Below, in pieces: positions 36,883-46,121 of a stretch of 64,000 nt of DNA. The stretch's first letter is position 1. Every line of letters starts with the position of its first letter. The notes beneath the pieces are model-generated. The model saw only the letters and a program-made list of their open reading frames with translations. It was not told where the DNA came from and ran no database searches. The stretch is from Legionella septentrionalis (GTDB lineage: Bacteria > Pseudomonadota > Gammaproteobacteria > Legionellales > Legionellaceae): the NCBI RefSeq assembly GCF_003989745.1, contig NZ_RZGS01000007.1:24140-88139 (forward strand), given 5' to 3'. Both the position numbers and the translations under genes were made by a program.

Positions 36883-38001
36883 TTATCTCGCCAAAGCATC
36901 CGTAGCAGCGACATATTCATATCCTAAATCGCGCGCAACAGCTTCATAGGTAACCATGCCTTGGTGCACATTTAAACCGTTTAACAAATGGCCATCACTT
37001 AATAATGCGAGTTTTATGCCTTTGGTAACTAAACTTAAGACAAAAGGTAATGTCGCATTATTAAGGGCAAACGTGGACGTTTTAGGGACAGCACCTGGCA
37101 TATTCGCCACACAGTAATGCACCACCCCTTCTTCCATATAAGTAGGTTCATGATGAGTAGTCGGACGGCTTGTTTCAAAACATCCGCCCTGATCGATGGC
37201 AACATCCACCACGACTGAACCTGGTTTCATGGCGCGCAGCATCGAACGCGTTACCAACTTCGGCGCAGCAGCGCCAGGAACCAGTACCGCGCCAACCACC
37301 AAATCCGCTGCCGTTACATATTGTTCCAAGGATTCCGCGGTCGCATAAATGGTATTTAATTTTGAGCCAAACTGGAAATCCAATTCCCGCAAGCGTGATA
37401 AAGACTTATCCAGAACAGTTACGTGCGCTTCCATACCCATAGCCATGCGTACCGCATTCGTGCCAACAACTCCGCCTCCAATTACTACGACATTAGCTGG
37501 GGATACACCAGGAACGCCCCCCAACAGCACGCCGCTGCCGCCTTGCGCCATTTCCAAACAATGCGCCCCAGCCTGGATGGACATACGCCCGGCAACCTGG
37601 GACATAGGCGTTAGCAAAGGCAAACCACCATCATTTTGAGTCACGGTTTCATAGGCAATAGCCGTGACGCCTGATTCTTTAAGCAAGCGTGTTTGTTGTG
37701 GGTCAGGAGCCAAGTGCAGATAAGTAAAAATAGCCTGTCCTTCCCGCAAACGTTTACATTCAATGGGTTGCGGTTCTTTTACTTTTACAATCAGTTCGGC
37801 ACGAGCAAATACTTCATCGGCAGTTGCAACAATTTCTGCCCCTGCTGCGCGATAATGTTCATCGCTGATACCAATCCCAAGCCCTGCGTTTGTTTCTACT
37901 AAAACTTCTCCGCCGGCGCGCACTACTTCGCGCACACTTGCCGGAACAAGGCCGACCCGATTTTCTTGTGATTTAATTTCTTTAGGTACACCCACTAACA
38001 T
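36883..38001 (-). CDS. ald: Alanine dehydrogenase
   Basis: Interconverts L-alanine and pyruvate plus ammonia with NAD. The 372-residue protein begins [20 protein letters not shown], has the active-site segments VKVKEPQP (Lys) and TYLHLAPD (His), and the NAD fold [14 protein letters not shown]. Its Shine-Dalgarno (GGAG) overlaps the etfA stop, so it is the third gene of an etfB-etfA-ald operon and ends at a strong terminator. This would let the cell use alanine as a carbon source, feeding pyruvate to the dehydrogenase complex. Confidence 0.96.
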   Translation of the reverse strand: MLVGVPKEIKSQENRVGLVPASVREVVRAGGEVLVETNAGLGIGISDEHYRAAGAEIVATADEVFARAELIVKVKEPQPIECKRLREGQAIFTYLHLAPDPQQTRLLKESGVTAIAYETVTQNDGGLPLLTPMSQVAGRMSIQAGAHCLEMAQGGSGVLLGGVPGVSPANVVVIGGGVVGTNAVRMAMGMEAHVTVLDKSLSRLRELDFQFGSKLNTIYATAESLEQYVTAADLVVGAVLVPGAAAPKLVTRSMLRAMKPGSVVVDVAIDQGGCFETSRPTTHHEPTYMEEGVVHYCVANMPGAVPKTSTFALNNATLPFVLSLVTKGIKLALLSDGHLLNGLNVHQGMVTYEAVARDLGYEYVAATDALAR

Positions 38002-38007
38002 GCGTTA

Positions 38008-38955
38008 TTACTCCATTCTTCTTTGTTTTATTGCATCAATAAGCTGTGGTATCAATTCAAACAGATCGCCCACCAAGCCATAATTGGCAATTTGGAATAT
38101 GGGGGCGTCGGCATCTTTATTGATGGCCACAATTATTTTTGAATCCTTCATCCCTGCCAAGTGTTGCACCGCACCTGAAATCCCAACTGCGATATACAAA
38201 GTGGGGGCAACCACCTTGCCTGTCTGGCCAACTTGATAATCATTGGAAACAAAGCCTGCATCTACAGCAGCGCGTGAAGCCCCAACTGCAGCACCCAAAG
38301 CATCAGCCAATTCTTCAACCAACTTAAACTTTTCTGCACTCTGTAATCCTCTGCCTCCGGAAACTACAATTTTAGCACTTGCCAAATCAGGGCGGGTCGA
38401 TTGGCTGAGTTCGCGGCTGATAAACTTTGTATTTTCTTGCGGAAATATTTTTTCAATATGTTCAATACAACATGGAGATTGGGTTGTAACCACTGCATCA
38501 AAAGCGGTAGGACGTATGGTTAATACTTTTTTGCTATCCATGACGCGGACTGTTTCGATCGCATTCCCTGCATAAATGGGGTGTTCAAATGTATTTTGAT
38601 CCAAAATTTTCGTCACGTCCGATACTTGCGCCACATCGAGCAAAGCAGCCACCCGTGGCAATATATTTTTACCAAATGAAGTTGAAGCCGCCAAAATGAA
38701 ATTAAATGAGGCAGCCACATCAGCAAGCAAAAGACTGACATTTTCAGCCAGTTGGTGTTCGTAATCAGCATGATCCACATACCAAACGGCATGAACGCCC
38801 GCCAAGGCTGCTGCCTGTGCGGCTACCGCACTTGCATGATATCCTGCAACAAGCAGTATTGGTTTATCGTCTAGCTGTAATGCGGCCGTTAATACATTAC
38901 GTATTGAAGGATGAAGATTGGCATTATCATGTTCAACAAGGATTAAAGCGCTCAC
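38008..38955 (-). CDS. etfA: Electron transfer flavoprotein, alpha subunit
   Basis: A 315-residue subunit binding FAD at its C-terminal domain: [42 protein letters not shown] segments (about 205-265) and [14 protein letters not shown] are all present. The start is GTG at 38955, with AGGGAG 6 nt upstream. With EtfB it carries electrons from acyl-CoA dehydrogenases and similar flavoenzymes to the quinone pool. It is 12 nt after etfB and 6 nt before ald. Confidence 0.95.
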   Translation of the reverse strand: MSALILVEHDNANLHPSIRNVLTAALQLDDKPILLVAGYHASAVAAQAAALAGVHAVWYVDHADYEHQLAENVSLLLADVAASFNFILAASTSFGKNILPRVAALLDVAQVSDVTKILDQNTFEHPIYAGNAIETVRVMDSKKVLTIRPTAFDAVVTTQSPCCIEHIEKIFPQENTKFISRELSQSTRPDLASAKIVVSGGRGLQSAEKFKLVEELADALGAAVGASRAAVDAGFVSNDYQVGQTGKVVAPTLYIAVGISGAVQHLAGMKDSKIIVAINKDADAPIFQIANYGLVGDLFELIPQLIDAIKQRRME

Positions 38956-38967
38956 TGTTTCTCCCTA

Positions 38968-39717
38968 TCAAAGCACTTTGGCTTCGTGTTGTAATTTATC
39001 CATCAACTCTTGTACAGAATCCACTTTTATTCCCGCATTGCGTGTCTGAGGCGCTTTTACACTCAATACTTCGATGTGTTTGTTAAGCGTTAAGCTTAAA
39101 CTGTCAAGCTCGATCACTTCCAACGGTTTCTGCTTGGCTTTCATAATATTGGGCAAACTGGCATAACGCGGTTCATTCAAGCGAAGATCAGTGCTAACTA
39201 ATGCCGGCAATCCCAATTCCAAAGTTTCCAGACCGCCATCAATTTCGCGCGTGACATGAAGGCAGCCGTCATTTAAATCAATTTTTGACGCATAGGTAGC
39301 TTGCGGCCAATTTAACAAAGCAGACAGCATTTGCGGGGTTTGATTGTTATCGCCATCTATTGATTGCTTGCCCATGATAATCAGGGCAGGTTGGATTTTA
39401 TCAGCTATTTTTTGCAGAATTTTTGCTGTATTCAAGCTGCAAAACGTTTGGTTTGTACGCACTAATATAGCCTTATCCGCTCCCAATGCTAAACCATGCC
39501 TTAAAGTTTCCTGACAAGCATCGCTGCCTAGGCTGACTATAATAACTTCCGCAGCTTGATTTTTTTCCCGTAATCGAATTGCTTCTTCCACAGCGATTTC
39601 GTCAAAAGGGTTCATGGACATTTTAACGTTTAACGTTTCCACACCACTCTGGTCTGCCTTAACCCGAATTTTTACATAAGGATCAATCACGCGCTTCACT
39701 GCAACCAAAACTTTCAT
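38968..39717 (-). CDS. etfB: Electron transfer flavoprotein, beta subunit
   Basis: A 249-residue ETF beta subunit with MKVLVAVKRVIDPYVKIRV at the start and the AMP-binding region and signature segments MNPFDEIAVEEAIRL and LVSTDLRLNEPRYASLPNIM. A GAGGGA site directly precedes the ATG. First gene of etfB-etfA-ald. Confidence 0.95.
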   Translation of the reverse strand: MKVLVAVKRVIDPYVKIRVKADQSGVETLNVKMSMNPFDEIAVEEAIRLREKNQAAEVIIVSLGSDACQETLRHGLALGADKAILVRTNQTFCSLNTAKILQKIADKIQPALIIMGKQSIDGDNNQTPQMLSALLNWPQATYASKIDLNDGCLHVTREIDGGLETLELGLPALVSTDLRLNEPRYASLPNIMKAKQKPLEVIELDSLSLTLNKHIEVLSVKAPQTRNAGIKVDSVQELMDKLQHEAKVL

Positions 39718-39795
39718 AGTCCCTCACTGGAGTAATCAAATCAGTTGGATCTTGCCAGAGATCGACCGGTACGCCAAGTACAAATTACCATAAGA

Positions 39796-40689
39796 TCAAT
39801 CGGATAAAGCACATGCATGCTCCCTATTAAATTCTTGCAAATAAGCAGCAAAGGCGTCTCCAATCTCTGCATGGCGTAAACCAAATTCTACAGTAGCTTG
39901 TAAATAGCCTAATTTTGAACCACAGTCATAACGTTTGCCACGGAAAAGGTAAGCATGTACTTTTTCCTGAAGCAATAATCGTTGTATGCCGTCTGTTAGT
40001 TGAATTTCGCCGCGGTGATCAACTTGCGTTTGCTTTAAACATGAAAAAATTGCAGGAGTGAAAATATAACGCCCAACCGCCGCTAAATTAGAAGGAGCCT
40101 GGGCTTTGCTCGGTTTCTCAATAATCGATTGGATGGCAGAGTAATGGATTGAATGATCGCATAGGCTGACTACCCCATATTGATGAATGTCTTCCCAGGG
40201 CACCGGTTGCACCGCGATAACAGAATCACCATCCTGCATAAAATATTCGCCCATAGCAGCAAGGCATGGCGATTGCAAATCATCAATCAAGTCGTCTGCC
40301 AGTAAAACAGCAAATGGTTCGTTGCCGACAACATGCTCGGCACAAAGGATAGCATGGCCTAACCCTAAAGGCTGGTTTTGCCTGACGTAGGTAAACTGGA
40401 TCCCGGGGGGGGAGATATTCTTAACCAAAGCCAGTAATTGTTCCTTGCCTTGCTCTTCTAAACGAGTCTCCAATTCAAAATGATTGTCAAAATGATCTTC
40501 GATGGAACGTTTGCTGGAGCTGGTAATAAAAATCATATGCGTCATGCCAGCGCGTACTGCTTCTTCAACAGCATACTGGATAAGAGGCTTATCCACGATG
40601 GGAAGCATTTCTTTCGGATTGGCTTTGGTTGCCGGCAGAAAGCGCGAACCTAAACCTGCGACAGGAAAAACAGCTTTTTTAACTTGCAT
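39796..40689 (-). CDS. galU: UTP--glucose-1-phosphate uridylyltransferase
   Basis: Makes UDP-glucose from UTP and glucose-1-phosphate. The 297-residue protein has the nucleotide-binding N-terminus FPVAGLGSRFLPATKANPKEM and sugar-binding IIEKPSKAQAPSNLA. AAGGAT lies 7 nt before the ATG. It overlaps ugd by 11 nt; the two enzymes act in sequence to give UDP-glucuronate for envelope polysaccharides. Confidence 0.96.
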   Translation of the reverse strand: MQVKKAVFPVAGLGSRFLPATKANPKEMLPIVDKPLIQYAVEEAVRAGMTHMIFITSSSKRSIEDHFDNHFELETRLEEQGKEQLLALVKNISPPGIQFTYVRQNQPLGLGHAILCAEHVVGNEPFAVLLADDLIDDLQSPCLAAMGEYFMQDGDSVIAVQPVPWEDIHQYGVVSLCDHSIHYSAIQSIIEKPSKAQAPSNLAAVGRYIFTPAIFSCLKQTQVDHRGEIQLTDGIQRLLLQEKVHAYLFRGKRYDCGSKLGYLQATVEFGLRHAEIGDAFAAYLQEFNREHACALSD

Positions 40690-42037
40690 TGTTGATATCC
40701 TTGCCTAATAGGTGGGGTCTACCCACAGAATAATAAGAAGATATTCCGGCCATTTGCACTTTTATCGGCTCAAAACAATTACGCCCATCAAACAATGGTG
40801 CAGTCTTTAACAATCGAGCAAGAACCGATAAGGGAAATTCCCTGAAAACCGGCCATTCAGTCGCAATCACCAAGGCATCGACACCACCTTCAAGTACATG
40901 CTCGGCAGAATTGCACCAAGCCACTGACGGAGAGTATTCAGCTTGTTTTTGCAATGATCGCATCGCGGCTGGATCATATAAGCGTAATTTAGCACCCGCT
41001 GCCAATAAAGATTCAATAATTACCAAACTGCTGGCTTCACGTAAATCATCCGTTCCAGGCTTGAACGCCAGGCCCCAAATACCGATTGTAAGGTTTTGCA
41101 ATTCATCATGAAAATGGGCTTTCAATTGCTGAACCACCCAGCCTTTCTGTAATTGGTTGATTTCTTCTATGGCTGCCAGCAAACTTCGATTCATCCCAAG
41201 CTGGCGGGCGGTTTGGATAAGCGCGCGCGTATCTTTCGGAAAACATGAGCCGCCATACCCTATACCGGCTTGCAAAAAATGAGGGCCAATCCGGTGATCA
41301 AGGCTGATACCCTCGCGAATTTCATCAATATCAGCACCTACTGCAGCTGCAATATTGCTTATTTGATTCATAAAACTAATCCGACAGGCGAGCATGGTAT
41401 TGGCAGTATATTTTGTCAGTTCTGCGGAAACCCGACTCATCTGCACCAGGGGAATCCCTTGGGAAGTGAGCGGTTGATACAATTTTTGTAATTTTTTCAG
41501 TGCAGCTTCATTACCACCGACTACGATGCGATCGGCATTTAAAAAATCGTATACGGCACTTCCTTCACGCAAAAACTCAGGATTTGATGCTACATCAATG
41601 CGATGTAGTTTTCCGCGGCGAGCCAATTCTTCTTGCACCAGCTTTTCAATGGCAGTGCCAGTACCTACTGGTACTGTAGATTTAGTAACCAGTAAAGCAT
41701 CCGCTTCCGTTTCACGGGCAACCTGTACTGCCACAGCGAACACTTGCGATAAATCGGCGCTGCCGTCTGGCAAGCTTGGGGTGCCGGTGGCGATAATATG
41801 GACATTGGCTTTGGAAATTGCCAGCGCGGGCTCAGAAGTAAAATGTAAGCGCCGGGAAGACAATTGCTCTTTTAATAATTCCGGTAATTGCTCTTCATAG
41901 ATAGGACACTCACCTGCATTTAATTGCTTGATCCGGTCGCTATTGATATCCGCGCAAATCACTTGATGCCCAAGTTTGGCAAAGCAAACAGCAGACACCA
42001 AACCAACATAACCTGCCCCATAAACTGCAATCATCAT
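40679..42037 (-). CDS. ugd: UDP-glucose 6-dehydrogenase
   Basis: Oxidises UDP-glucose to UDP-glucuronate with two NAD. The 452-residue protein has the NAD-binding start VYGAGYVGLVSAVCFAKLGH and the catalytic cysteine in GYGGSCFPKDT (Cys265). The Lys of the active site is in AELTKYTANTML. First gene of ugd-galU. UDP-glucuronate is a precursor for capsule, LPS modification or aminoarabinose; no downstream pathway gene is visible. Confidence 0.96.
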   Translation of the reverse strand: MMIAVYGAGYVGLVSAVCFAKLGHQVICADINSDRIKQLNAGECPIYEEQLPELLKEQLSSRRLHFTSEPALAISKANVHIIATGTPSLPDGSADLSQVFAVAVQVARETEADALLVTKSTVPVGTGTAIEKLVQEELARRGKLHRIDVASNPEFLREGSAVYDFLNADRIVVGGNEAALKKLQKLYQPLTSQGIPLVQMSRVSAELTKYTANTMLACRISFMNQISNIAAAVGADIDEIREGISLDHRIGPHFLQAGIGYGGSCFPKDTRALIQTARQLGMNRSLLAAIEEINQLQKGWVVQQLKAHFHDELQNLTIGIWGLAFKPGTDDLREASSLVIIESLLAAGAKLRLYDPAAMRSLQKQAEYSPSVAWCNSAEHVLEGGVDALVIATEWPVFREFPLSVLARLLKTAPLFDGRNCFEPIKVQMAGISSYYSVGRPHLLGKDINNAS

Positions 42038-42284
42038 ATTTTATCTCAGTACAAATGCTTGCATTATCGATAAAATGAATAGAAATGACAAATTCCTCCC
42101 AGAAATTGATGCTGACTCTGCAAAAAAAGGCTTGGCTGCAAGCATGTTAACCGTGAGCAAATGGCTCAGTTTTCACTGCATAAAATGAGTATCTCATTCT
42201 GCCTGCGAGTATTAACCCGGCATCCATTAGTGTGCTAAGATTCATCTTATACCGTTGGCAAAAACTACTCTGTTGAGTTAATTC

Positions 42285-43661
42285 ATGAACATCAGCTTAT
42301 TTGATTTATTTTCCATTGGCATTGGGCCATCCAGCTCACACACCGTAGGCCCGATGTTGGCGGCTAATGAATTTTTAAAGCTGCTAGAAAAAAATTCCCT
42401 TTTTGACCAAACCAATCGCGTGCGCATTGAATTATATGGTTCTTTAGCATTAACCGGTAAAGGGCATGGCACCGACAAAGCCATCTTAAATGGATTGGAA
42501 GCCAAATTACCTGAAACGGTAGTTCCCGATAGCATGATTCCTCGCATGCAAGAAATTTTAGCAACGCAGACCCTTTATCTCGGTGGCAAGAAGCATATTT
42601 TCTTCCGTGAACAGGAAGATTTTATTTTCCTGCAGAAAGAAGTTTTACCAAAACACAGCAATGGCATGTGTTTTTTTGCATTGGATGCTGATGGCAAAGT
42701 TTTGTTAAGGCAAGTTTATTATTCCATTGGCGGCGGTTTTATAACCACCGAAGAAGATTTTGAGCAAACCAGTACAGCAAGCGTTCGCATACCCTATCCT
42801 TTCGATACTGCAGCACAATTACTCTCATTATGTAAGCAACATCAATTATCCATTGCGGAGCTCATGCTGGCTAATGAATTAAGCTGGCGTAATTTAAATG
42901 CAATTCAAACGGGCATTCTTGCTATCGCCAAGGTCATGGATAATTGCATCGAAAGCGGCTGCCATCACCCAGGGACACTGCCGGGCGGCTTAAATTTGAA
43001 AAGACGCGCCCCTGATTTATATAAAAAATTAAATGAAAAAAAAGGCGTAACCAGTATTTACGAACAATCCGACATCATGAACCGCCTGAATTTATACGCA
43101 ATGGCTGTTAATGAAGAAAATGCTGCTGGTGGCCGCATCGTTACCGCACCTACAAATGGCGCTGCCGGCATTATTCCTGCGGTCTTAAAATACTGTCAAG
43201 AAGCCCATGAGAAAATGAGTAAGGAAGATATTATGATTTATTTCTTGACGGCCGCAGCCATTGGCATTCTTTACAAAAAAGGCGCTTCGATTTCCGGGGC
43301 TGAGGTAGGATGCCAGGGAGAAGTTGGTGTTGCCTCCTCCATGGCCGCAGCAGGATTGACTGCTGTTTTGGGTGGCACTGTAGAGCAAATTGAAAATGCT
43401 GCCGAGATCGCTATGGAACACCATTTGGGCATGACTTGCGATCCTGTCTTAGGATTAGTGCAAATCCCCTGCATTGAACGAAACGCCATGGGATCAGTCA
43501 AAGCGGTTAATGCATCGCGTATGGCTTTAATCGGAGATGGACAGCATCAAATTTCTCTGGATAAAGTCATAAAAACAATGAAACAAACCGGCATGGACAT
43601 GCAAAGCATTTATAAAGAAACGTCTATGGGCGGTTTAGCCGTCAATTTACCTGAATGTTGA
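42285..43661 (+). CDS. sdaA: L-serine ammonia-lyase (Fe-S, single chain)
   Basis: Deaminates L-serine to pyruvate and ammonia. The 458 residues combine the beta and alpha domains as in E. coli SdaA (454). The substrate-binding [15 protein letters not shown] is at the N-terminus, [13 protein letters not shown] in the middle, and cluster cysteines are in GCQGEVG and [12 protein letters not shown]. The phosphatase-like gene overlaps its stop by 7 nt, so the two are co-translated despite having no obvious metabolic link. The 247-nt upstream gap holds nothing clear apart from presumed promoter sequence. Confidence 0.96.
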   Translation: MNISLFDLFSIGIGPSSSHTVGPMLAANEFLKLLEKNSLFDQTNRVRIELYGSLALTGKGHGTDKAILNGLEAKLPETVVPDSMIPRMQEILATQTLYLGGKKHIFFREQEDFIFLQKEVLPKHSNGMCFFALDADGKVLLRQVYYSIGGGFITTEEDFEQTSTASVRIPYPFDTAAQLLSLCKQHQLSIAELMLANELSWRNLNAIQTGILAIAKVMDNCIESGCHHPGTLPGGLNLKRRAPDLYKKLNEKKGVTSIYEQSDIMNRLNLYAMAVNEENAAGGRIVTAPTNGAAGIIPAVLKYCQEAHEKMSKEDIMIYFLTAAAIGILYKKGASISGAEVGCQGEVGVASSMAAAGLTAVLGGTVEQIENAAEIAMEHHLGMTCDPVLGLVQIPCIERNAMGSVKAVNASRMALIGDGQHQISLDKVIKTMKQTGMDMQSIYKETSMGGLAVNLPEC

Positions 43662-44497
43662 TTAAGCCTGCATTATTACTACGCAGAGTTTTTGGGTTTC
43701 TAGTCGCGGCGTATTTTTTTTTCTTTGCGGCAAATGATGCTTATCCAATGCCTTACCTCGTTCTGGACAATGATGGCGCACAAGCATTTCCCAAGCGCTT
43801 TCGCATATTAAAGAATAATGGATTACGAGCTATTGGCAGCGGCCAGTTTACGCATGCACAACTTTTGCGCATCAAAAATCAAATTAACGCGCCTATTATT
43901 GTGGTGGATTTACGAAAAGAATCGCATGGATTTGTGGCTGGCATGCCGATAAGCTGGTTTGGTTTTAGGAATTGGGCTAATAAAAACAAACTCCCAGATG
44001 CAGTAGAGGAAGTACAGCGAAAGCTGCTCCTCGATATAAAAAATAAAGCAACCATTAGAGTGCACACAAAACTTCACAAAGAATTCTCAGGTGCAATCAA
44101 ACCGCTGGAAACCGTATGGCTGCAACCTCGTGAAGTGGCTTCTGAAGAAGAATTGGTGCGTGCATTGGGACTTCGGTATAAGCGATTTTATGTAACGGAT
44201 CACATGGCACCTGACAAATTACAAGTCCAGGCGTTTGAAGACTTCATAAAAACTGTGCCAGCTGATACCTGGCTTTATTTCCACTGCCGCGGCGGCTCTG
44301 GCCGTACCAGCACGTTTATGGTGTTATATGAAATTCTGAGAAATGGGCGCAAGAAAACGCTTGAGCAAATACTAAAGCACCAGATGCAACGGGGCGGTAA
44401 AGACTTAAGTCAATTTCCTGCAGCCAATCATTACAAATACGTACCAGCAATAGAGCGTTTTAAGCTAATTAAAGAATTTTATCTGCATCACAGCTAA
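43655..44497 (+). CDS. Phytase-like protein tyrosine phosphatase (CX5R), probably exported
   Basis: A 280-residue protein of the cysteine-phytase (PTP-like) family. The P-loop is HCRGGSGRT with nucleophile Cys211 and Arg217, and the general acid is Asp182 in VTDHMAP. Family members hydrolyse inositol phosphates; the Legionella LppA phytase has the related HCRxGxGRT loop. Residues 12-30 are hydrophobic and could be a signal peptide or anchor. Translation is coupled to sdaA by a 7-nt overlap. Its 3' end (44396-44528) is duplicated as a decayed remnant at 45982-46115. Substrate is likely a phosphoinositol or phosphotyrosine; not proven. Confidence 0.88.
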   Translation: MLIKPALLLRRVFGFLVAAYFFFFAANDAYPMPYLVLDNDGAQAFPKRFRILKNNGLRAIGSGQFTHAQLLRIKNQINAPIIVVDLRKESHGFVAGMPISWFGFRNWANKNKLPDAVEEVQRKLLLDIKNKATIRVHTKLHKEFSGAIKPLETVWLQPREVASEEELVRALGLRYKRFYVTDHMAPDKLQVQAFEDFIKTVPADTWLYFHCRGGSGRTSTFMVLYEILRNGRKKTLEQILKHQMQRGGKDLSQFPAANHYKYVPAIERFKLIKEFYLHHS

Positions 44498-44528
44498 TGC
44501 AAAGATTCAAGCTTTGAATCTTTGCATT
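44496..44528. terminator. 15-bp perfect hairpin between convergent genes
   Basis: AATGCAAAGATTCAA and its complement flank a 3-nt loop, overlapping the phosphatase stop and ending 9 nt before the Sel1 stop. It would serve as a shared terminator. In the duplicated copy (46070-46110) the hairpin has decayed. Confidence 0.75.
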
Positions 44529-44537
44529 GACGTCTTG

Positions 44538-45878
44538 TTAATTATGCCCTGCATAAAACCAATTGTTCGCCTGCTCAATTTCCAAGGCCAAACGTTGGCT
44601 GCGAGTTTCTGCAAAAAAACAAGCCTTGTTCAATGAAAAATCGGTTTTATTAAGATGACTCGTAACCGCGTGGGTAATTATTTTGGCAAGGAGTGCTACA
44701 AAGCCAATACCAGTTAGTGCAATCAAGACGTTATTAACAATGGGCTTCCATGCTTCTCTATGTTCCCCCATTTCTTTATCTTTGCTTTTTAAACATTGAA
44801 TAAAATTTGCTTTAAAAAGCTGCTCTTCTTCACAACTCGGTACTGTGTCATTTTTATAATAGGTAAGAATAAATGCATTCAACATGGATTCAAGCTCTTG
44901 AGCATGCACTTGCACCATCTCCCCCTTCCTGGAACCAATTGTTTTTCCATGCTGCGACAGCTTATCTATTTGCGCGTATAAATTGTCAAGTTTTTTGTTG
45001 GTTTCTCTAAATTCGCTAATTATTTTTTTACGACAATCCTGCAAGCCATCTGCTTCTTCTCCCGTTTCCTCTTCATATTTTTCATAAAGGGAAAGAGCCT
45101 CTCTGTAATTCCTGGCGCCTCCCAAACCTTCCTGATGCATAAAAGCGCGTCTAAGTATGGCAGGAACATCCCCATGTTCGATAGCGGCTTCATAAAGACG
45201 GATAGCTTCAGCATAATTTATCTCATCACCCAATCCATTCTGGTGCATGTGGGCACGATTACACATGGCAGAAGCATGCCCAAGCTTGATGGCTGCATCA
45301 AAATGCTGGATTGCAGCTTTATAATCCCGTACTCCCCCCTTGGCCAATGCATGCATTAAGGCACGGTTATTCATGGCAGCCGCATTGCCGAGCTCGATGG
45401 CCATTTCATAAAGACGGATCGCTTCAGCATAGTTTACATCACCACCCAGTCCATTCTCATGCATATTGGCACGGTTATTCATCGCATCAGCATTTCCGCG
45501 TTCAATAGCTCTATCATAAAGGCGGATCGCTTCAGCATAGTTTACATCGCCACCCATCCCTTCCTGGTTCATGTAGGCGCGACGAACCATGGCAGCCGTA
45601 TTATCAAATTCAATGGCTGCCGCATAAAGGGAAATTGTTTCGCTATAATCCTCATCTTCTAGCAAGCCATTTTCGCACCATAAGCCTTTTAAAAATAAGG
45701 CATAGCTTTTTTTGGAATCCGTCGCTGCAACTGCCGCAAATGCTTTAAGCGCCTGGCTTATTTCTTCTTCTGTGAAATCATGAGCGATGGTGTGTGTATT
45801 CCATTGATTTAAAGCTTCCTCTTTACCGTTTAAGGCATCATTCAATAAACATTGAAAGTTTAAAATAGTCATAGTCAT
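44538..45878 (-). CDS. Sel1-repeat protein with C-terminal membrane helix
   Basis: A 446-residue protein with about five Sel1-type helical repeats of about 37 residues (about 95-280), each like A-M-x-N-R-A-x-M-H-x-x-G-L-GGD-x-NYAEAIRLY-x-x-A-I-E-x-GN. The repeats are so similar that they recur at DNA level. A charged helical region follows, then a single transmembrane helix (NVLIALTGIGFVALLAKII, about 388-406) and a 40-residue tail, giving a near tail-anchored topology. There is no signal peptide. Sel1 proteins of Legionella (LpnE, EnhC, LidL) act in host-cell entry or trafficking; this one lacks their secretion signals. The paralogue is at 46122-47129. Confidence 0.85.
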   Translation of the reverse strand: MTMTILNFQCLLNDALNGKEEALNQWNTHTIAHDFTEEEISQALKAFAAVAATDSKKSYALFLKGLWCENGLLEDEDYSETISLYAAAIEFDNTAAMVRRAYMNQEGMGGDVNYAEAIRLYDRAIERGNADAMNNRANMHENGLGGDVNYAEAIRLYEMAIELGNAAAMNNRALMHALAKGGVRDYKAAIQHFDAAIKLGHASAMCNRAHMHQNGLGDEINYAEAIRLYEAAIEHGDVPAILRRAFMHQEGLGGARNYREALSLYEKYEEETGEEADGLQDCRKKIISEFRETNKKLDNLYAQIDKLSQHGKTIGSRKGEMVQVHAQELESMLNAFILTYYKNDTVPSCEEEQLFKANFIQCLKSKDKEMGEHREAWKPIVNNVLIALTGIGFVALLAKIITHAVTSHLNKTDFSLNKACFFAETRSQRLALEIEQANNWFYAGHN

Positions 45879-45981
45879 CTTTTAAAAAACAAAATAGGCA
45901 ATAATTATACAACAAAACTCGCATTTAATCCATAAAAAACAAGATCTTCGGCTTAAAGTAGGAAATTTTTAAGGATAAAGA

Positions 45982-46115
45982 GGTAAAGACTTAAGTCGCT
46001 TTCCTGCAACGGAGATACAAATACAGCAATAGAGCGTTTAAATTAATTCAAGAATTTTATTTACATCATTTCCTAATCAAGGGTTCAAAGCTTTCGGCCA
46101 TTTCATTGACGTATT
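45982..46115 (+). pseudogene. Remnant of the phosphatase gene 3' end
   Basis: GGTAAAGACTTAAGTCGCTT through AGAATTTTATTTACATCAT aligns with the last 35 codons of the phosphatase gene at 44396-44497, then continues into its downstream spacer (GGTTCAAAGCTTT, CATTGACG). The match includes frame-changing gaps near 46005 and 46035, and the terminator hairpin is degraded. The rest of the phosphatase gene is absent. It is the left end of the second copy of the segmental duplication. Confidence 0.82.
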
Positions 46116-46121
46116 ATTTAT

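Larger units (their letters stand above)
44396..45878. repeat. Segmental duplication, copy 1 (phosphatase 3' end plus Sel1 gene)
   Basis: The segment from GGTAAAGACTTAAGT in the phosphatase gene through the Sel1 gene on the opposite strand is repeated from 45982 to about 47129, 1586 bp downstream at its start. Matching anchors include AGCAATAGAGCGTTT, CATTGACGT and the 3' end of both Sel1 genes. Copy 1 keeps the intact phosphatase. Confidence 0.85.

Noticed and set aside
45311..45662. Repeated DNA inside the Sel1 gene as a mobile or CRISPR repeat
   Set aside because: The periodicity of about 111 bp equals 37 codons and is explained by the protein repeats.
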